From positions 124,001 to 188,000 of the forward strand of contig NZ_JRHN01000043.1 of NCBI RefSeq assembly GCF_001299635.1: a DNA stretch of 64,000 nt, written 5' to 3'. Below the pieces are notes generated by a model. That model had not been told where the DNA came from, searched no databases, and saw nothing but the letters and a program-made list of their open reading frames with translations. Numbering within the stretch: position 1 is the first letter of the stretch; every line of letters starts with the position of its first letter. Position numbers and translations under genes: made by a program. This DNA comes from Clostridioides difficile (GTDB taxonomy: Bacteria > Bacillota > Clostridia > Peptostreptococcales > Peptostreptococcaceae). Shown here one piece after another: positions 61,762 through 64,000 of the stretch.

Positions 61762-63102
61762 TTAGTTATTGTTACTATTATTATTTTGACTGTTGTTACT
61801 ATTTTGATTACTATTATTTTCATTAGAGTTATTTTTATTATTATCTTTAGTATCCTCATCAAAGTCATTTCTTATATCATTTAATGGTCTTTTTTCTGGA
61901 TTAGAAGGAACTTCCTCTTCTCCTTCTTTTGGTTTACTTTCTTCCTTTATAAATCTTTCTGCTTCTGATTTACTAAGAGGATAAATTTTAGCAATATTTT
62001 CACTAGTTTGAACTGTTATTAAATATTCTAACATGTTTTTATTAACCTTAAAGTTATGTTTTACATCTATTATTCTAGCCGAAGCTGGGATTATGTATTC
62101 TAACTCTTTTAAAGCTTTTTCAGATAATTCTTTTTTCAACTCTTCTTTATTTCTTTTTACCTCAACTTTTTTTGTTTCATAGAAGGTACTCGTCTTTATC
62201 TTTATTGGAAAAGTATAATCTCCTATTGCTAATTTTTTTTCTTTATTTTCAACAACATAATTTTTATATTTTATATTTTTCCTCATTGTAAATTCTTTAT
62301 CATAAAAGCTTATTGTGTATATGTTTTTCTTTTCTCCTGTCTTTTTATTTACAGTGTCCACATAACTTGCCTTCTTGGCAGATTCATAAAAAGTACTTGC
62401 CCATACTTCTGGTATTGATTTTGTATTAGCTCCATTTAGCAATACATCTCCCTTTTGTACTATATCTCCAGATTTAATAACGGATTTACCACTTCTAGGG
62501 ATTACCTTTTCTATTATACCATTTTTTAAAGCAATTACATTACAATAATTTGATTGGTCTGTAGATTTTAGGGATTCTGCTTTTTTCGTAACAGTAACAA
62601 ATATATTTGTTCCTTTTACATTAATAGATAAATACGCCACATCATTAAATTTCGACATCATATGGTCTCTAACTTCTTTTCTATCAATACTCTTCTTATA
62701 AACTCCTGGCCTTACTCCAACCTTGTAAAGCTCACTTCTGAGAGCTTCTTTTTTTATACCTTCAGGAGATTGTATATATACATCTGTCACAAACTGCGAT
62801 GTCGACATCAATAAAAATAAAGAGAGAATAGCACAAATCCACATACCTTTGTGCTTATAAATTCTTTTAATAATAAAAGGAACCCCTGTTTTTTGTTTTA
62901 CCTTTATCTCAAACTTACTGCCTCTATAAATATTCTTAAATTCTTTTATATCTTGTCTATCTATATGAAACTCAATTTTAGTATTTTTTATTCTAGTTAC
63001 ATTGTAAACACTTATCCCATTTCTTATAAGATGATTTAAAAATTGTTCAAGTCCTACTCCTTCCACAACTATAACATAGTATCCCCTTATAAAGCTTATC
63101 AA
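61762..63102 (-). CDS. yqfD: Sporulation protein YqfD
   Basis: A 446-residue membrane protein, SigE-controlled in Bacillus and required or helpful in sporulation. A single membrane helix is near residues 90-110 (MWICAILSLFLLMSTSQFV) after a cytoplasmic part, followed by a large external beta-rich domain (GVRPGVYKKSIDRKEVRDHM; VIPRSGKSVIKSGDIVQKGD). The TTG start follows AGGAGGAG. Unusually the C-terminus adds a roughly 55-residue tail of Pro/Glu and then Asn/Ser repeats (about residues 395-446). It lies 12 bases after yqfC. Confidence 0.9.
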   Translation of the reverse strand: MISFIRGYYVIVVEGVGLEQFLNHLIRNGISVYNVTRIKNTKIEFHIDRQDIKEFKNIYRGSKFEIKVKQKTGVPFIIKRIYKHKGMWICAILSLFLLMSTSQFVTDVYIQSPEGIKKEALRSELYKVGVRPGVYKKSIDRKEVRDHMMSKFNDVAYLSINVKGTNIFVTVTKKAESLKSTDQSNYCNVIALKNGIIEKVIPRSGKSVIKSGDIVQKGDVLLNGANTKSIPEVWASTFYESAKKASYVDTVNKKTGEKKNIYTISFYDKEFTMRKNIKYKNYVVENKEKKLAIGDYTFPIKIKTSTFYETKKVEVKRNKEELKKELSEKALKELEYIIPASARIIDVKHNFKVNKNMLEYLITVQTSENIAKIYPLSKSEAERFIKEESKPKEGEEEVPSNPEKRPLNDIRNDFDEDTKDNNKNNSNENNSNQNSNNSQNNNSNNN

Positions 63103-63114
63103 GTGTATCTCCTC

Positions 63115-63351
63115 CTAATCAACATACTCCATATTGTAGATAATTCCTTTTATACCTATCTCACTATCAGTAATATACTTAAGCGAAAGTTTATCACCAG
63201 ATATTTTAATCGTTTTAACTTTGGTCTTTATTCTTATTAAATCAACTTCATACTCAAGTATTGATAGATAATTTTCTATACTAATAAACGTATTACCTGT
63301 AACAGTAACAACTGGTTGATTTACCTGTAAATCAGTGGATATTTCTAACAT
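63115..63351 (-). CDS. yqfC: Sporulation protein YqfC
   Basis: A 78-residue YabP/YqfC-type protein. It reads MLEISTDLQVNQPVVTVTGN, then NYLSILEYEVDLIRIKTKVK, matching the family pattern of VTIxGxxxxxIExYxGILxY. The start may be ATG 63351 (GGGGG 8 bases upstream) or ATG 63357. It pairs with yqfD, which is coexpressed in the mother cell in relatives. The promoter should be in the 200 bases upstream. Confidence 0.87.
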   Translation of the reverse strand: MLEISTDLQVNQPVVTVTGNTFISIENYLSILEYEVDLIRIKTKVKTIKISGDKLSLKYITDSEIGIKGIIYNMEYVD

Positions 63352-63480
63352 AAGCATTACCCCCTTAATTAATTTTATGCTTGAAATAGGTATTTATGCA
63401 CTTTATTGATGTTATAACAGATTAGTTCTAAAATTTTTATACAATAAATACCCTAATAATTAATATATTATTTAAACAAT

Positions 63481-63525
63481 AAAAAGGTAATCATATTGAT
63501 AAAAAATCAACATGATTACCTTTTT
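63481..63525. terminator. Bidirectional terminator between hpf and yqfC
   Basis: AAAAAGGTAATCAT and ATGATTACCTTTTT arms with an inner TTGAT/ATCAA stem. It ends hpf on the minus strand. Confidence 0.9.
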
Positions 63526-63566
63526 ATTTTTCTTATATAGAATCTACAATGTATACAATTTTTTTA

Positions 63567-64000
63567 TTAGTCTTGTTCTATTAAACCATATCCACCAGCT
63601 TTACGCTTATACACTATGTTTATTTCAAAATTATCTTGATTTCTAAACATATAGAAATTGTGTCCTACCAATTCCATTTGAAGTATTGCCTCTTCTGAAC
63701 TCATAGGTTTTACATTAAATTTCTTTCTTCTTTCTATAACTATATTTTCATCTTCTTCATCATCATAATCATAATCATTAAATTCACTGCTGTTATCTAT
63801 AAAGTCAACATTTTCAAATCTTATGCTCTTATTATTTTGACCTTTGTCTTTAACTTTAGTTTTATACTTGACAACTTGTCTACTTAATTTGTCACAAACA
63901 ATGTCAATTGCTGCATATAAATCATCTTCTACATCTTCTGCTCTTATTATTTGCCCACTAATAGGAATTATTGTGACCTCAACTTTTTGTCTATCCTTTT
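63567..64000 (-). CDS. hpf: Ribosome hibernation promoting factor, long form (N-terminus outside window)
   Basis: A partial gene; 144 codons are visible up to the TAA at 63567-63569. The start lies beyond 64000. The N-terminal part visible ends the S30AE/HPF domain (VEVTIIPISGQIIRAEDVED; LSRQVVKYKTKVKD). An acidic linker with Asp/Glu runs follows, then the long-HPF dimerisation domain (RRKKFNVKPMSSEEAILQME; LVGHNFYMFRNQDNFEINIV) ending in GGYGLIEQD. The long form makes 100S ribosome dimers in stationary phase. Confidence 0.92.
   Translation of the reverse strand, partial: KDRQKVEVTIIPISGQIIRAEDVEDDLYAAIDIVCDKLSRQVVKYKTKVKDKGQNNKSIRFENVDFIDNSSEFNDYDYDDEEDENIVIERRKKFNVKPMSSEEAILQMELVGHNFYMFRNQDNFEINIVYKRKAGGYGLIEQD

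Noticed and set aside
1-64000. CRISPR arrays, tRNA or rRNA genes, insertion sequences
   Set aside because: No regularly spaced direct repeats, cloverleaf-type sequences, rRNA stretches or transposase genes were seen.

Overview
The window is low-GC DNA from a spore-forming clostridium, and gene content and order point to Clostridioides difficile. The evidence is spore coat and sporulation genes (cotD remnant, yqfC/yqfD), a strictly anaerobic amino-acid fermentation set (2-oxoacid:ferredoxin oxidoreductase, phosphotransbutyrylase, butyrate kinase, proline-racemase-like enzyme), pyruvate phosphate dikinase with its regulator, strong AGGAGG ribosome binding sites and frequent TTG/GTG starts. The species call rests on remembered gene neighbourhoods, not on a search.

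Positions 1 to about 6150 are the right end of a mobile element. Its genes all run on the minus strand, away from the junction. They are small and mostly unrecognisable: ribbon-helix-helix proteins, a winged-helix-like protein, a tandem pair of paralogous mini-proteins, and a protein joining an RNase H1-type RNA:DNA-hybrid-binding domain to a helix-helix tail. The last 780 bases before the junction have no gene but are dense in inverted repeats and look like a large structured RNA or a recombination/replication region. At about 6150 the element runs directly into the 3' third of a manganese-catalase-type spore coat gene (cotD in C. difficile), whose beginning is not in the window. The layout is that of an insertion inside a mother-cell sporulation gene, as with skin in sigK, and is the most interesting feature here.

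From 6158 onward the DNA is ordinary chromosome. 6.6-10.9 kb: SH3/NlpC-P60 cell wall hydrolase, dUTPase, topoisomerase III. 11-17.5 kb: MarR regulator divergent from an RND efflux operon (lipoprotein adaptor, RND pump, TolC-like protein), unusual in a single-membrane cell. 17.8-20.5 kb: proline-racemase family enzyme divergent from a ROK regulator, then a zinc-ribbon protein. 20.8-24.9 kb: ppdK, its kinase/phosphorylase regulator and a CcpN-like CBS regulator, a unit controlling the pyruvate/PEP node. 25.4-31.3 kb: a glucitol-type PTS (IIC, IIBC, IIA, GutM, PRD regulator) with a SAF-domain dehydrogenase. 31.7-36.5 kb: AraC/GyrI-like regulator, aldo-keto reductase, C45-type amidohydrolase, flavodoxin and flavin reductase under a MerR regulator. 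36.7-41.2 kb: YfcC-type transporter with an M20 amidohydrolase, then a sodium:amino-acid symporter.

41.8-50 kb holds an amino-acid fermentation regulon: MFS transporter, aminotransferase, Ptb, Buk, four-subunit oxoacid:ferredoxin oxidoreductase and an IclR regulator. A shared palindrome AGAAC-N3-GTTCT lies before both operons. Together these genes would convert an amino acid to a 2-oxoacid, then to acyl-CoA, acyl phosphate and a carboxylate plus ATP. 50-64 kb is housekeeping: a sulfite/nitrite-reductase-family protein, glyQS, a UBA-like/DUF4342 protein, recO with a YqzL-like gene, mgtE, era, cdd, a diacylglycerol kinase/PAP2 fusion, ybeY, phoH, yqfD, yqfC and the 3' part of hpf. No tRNA, rRNA, CRISPR array or insertion sequence was seen.
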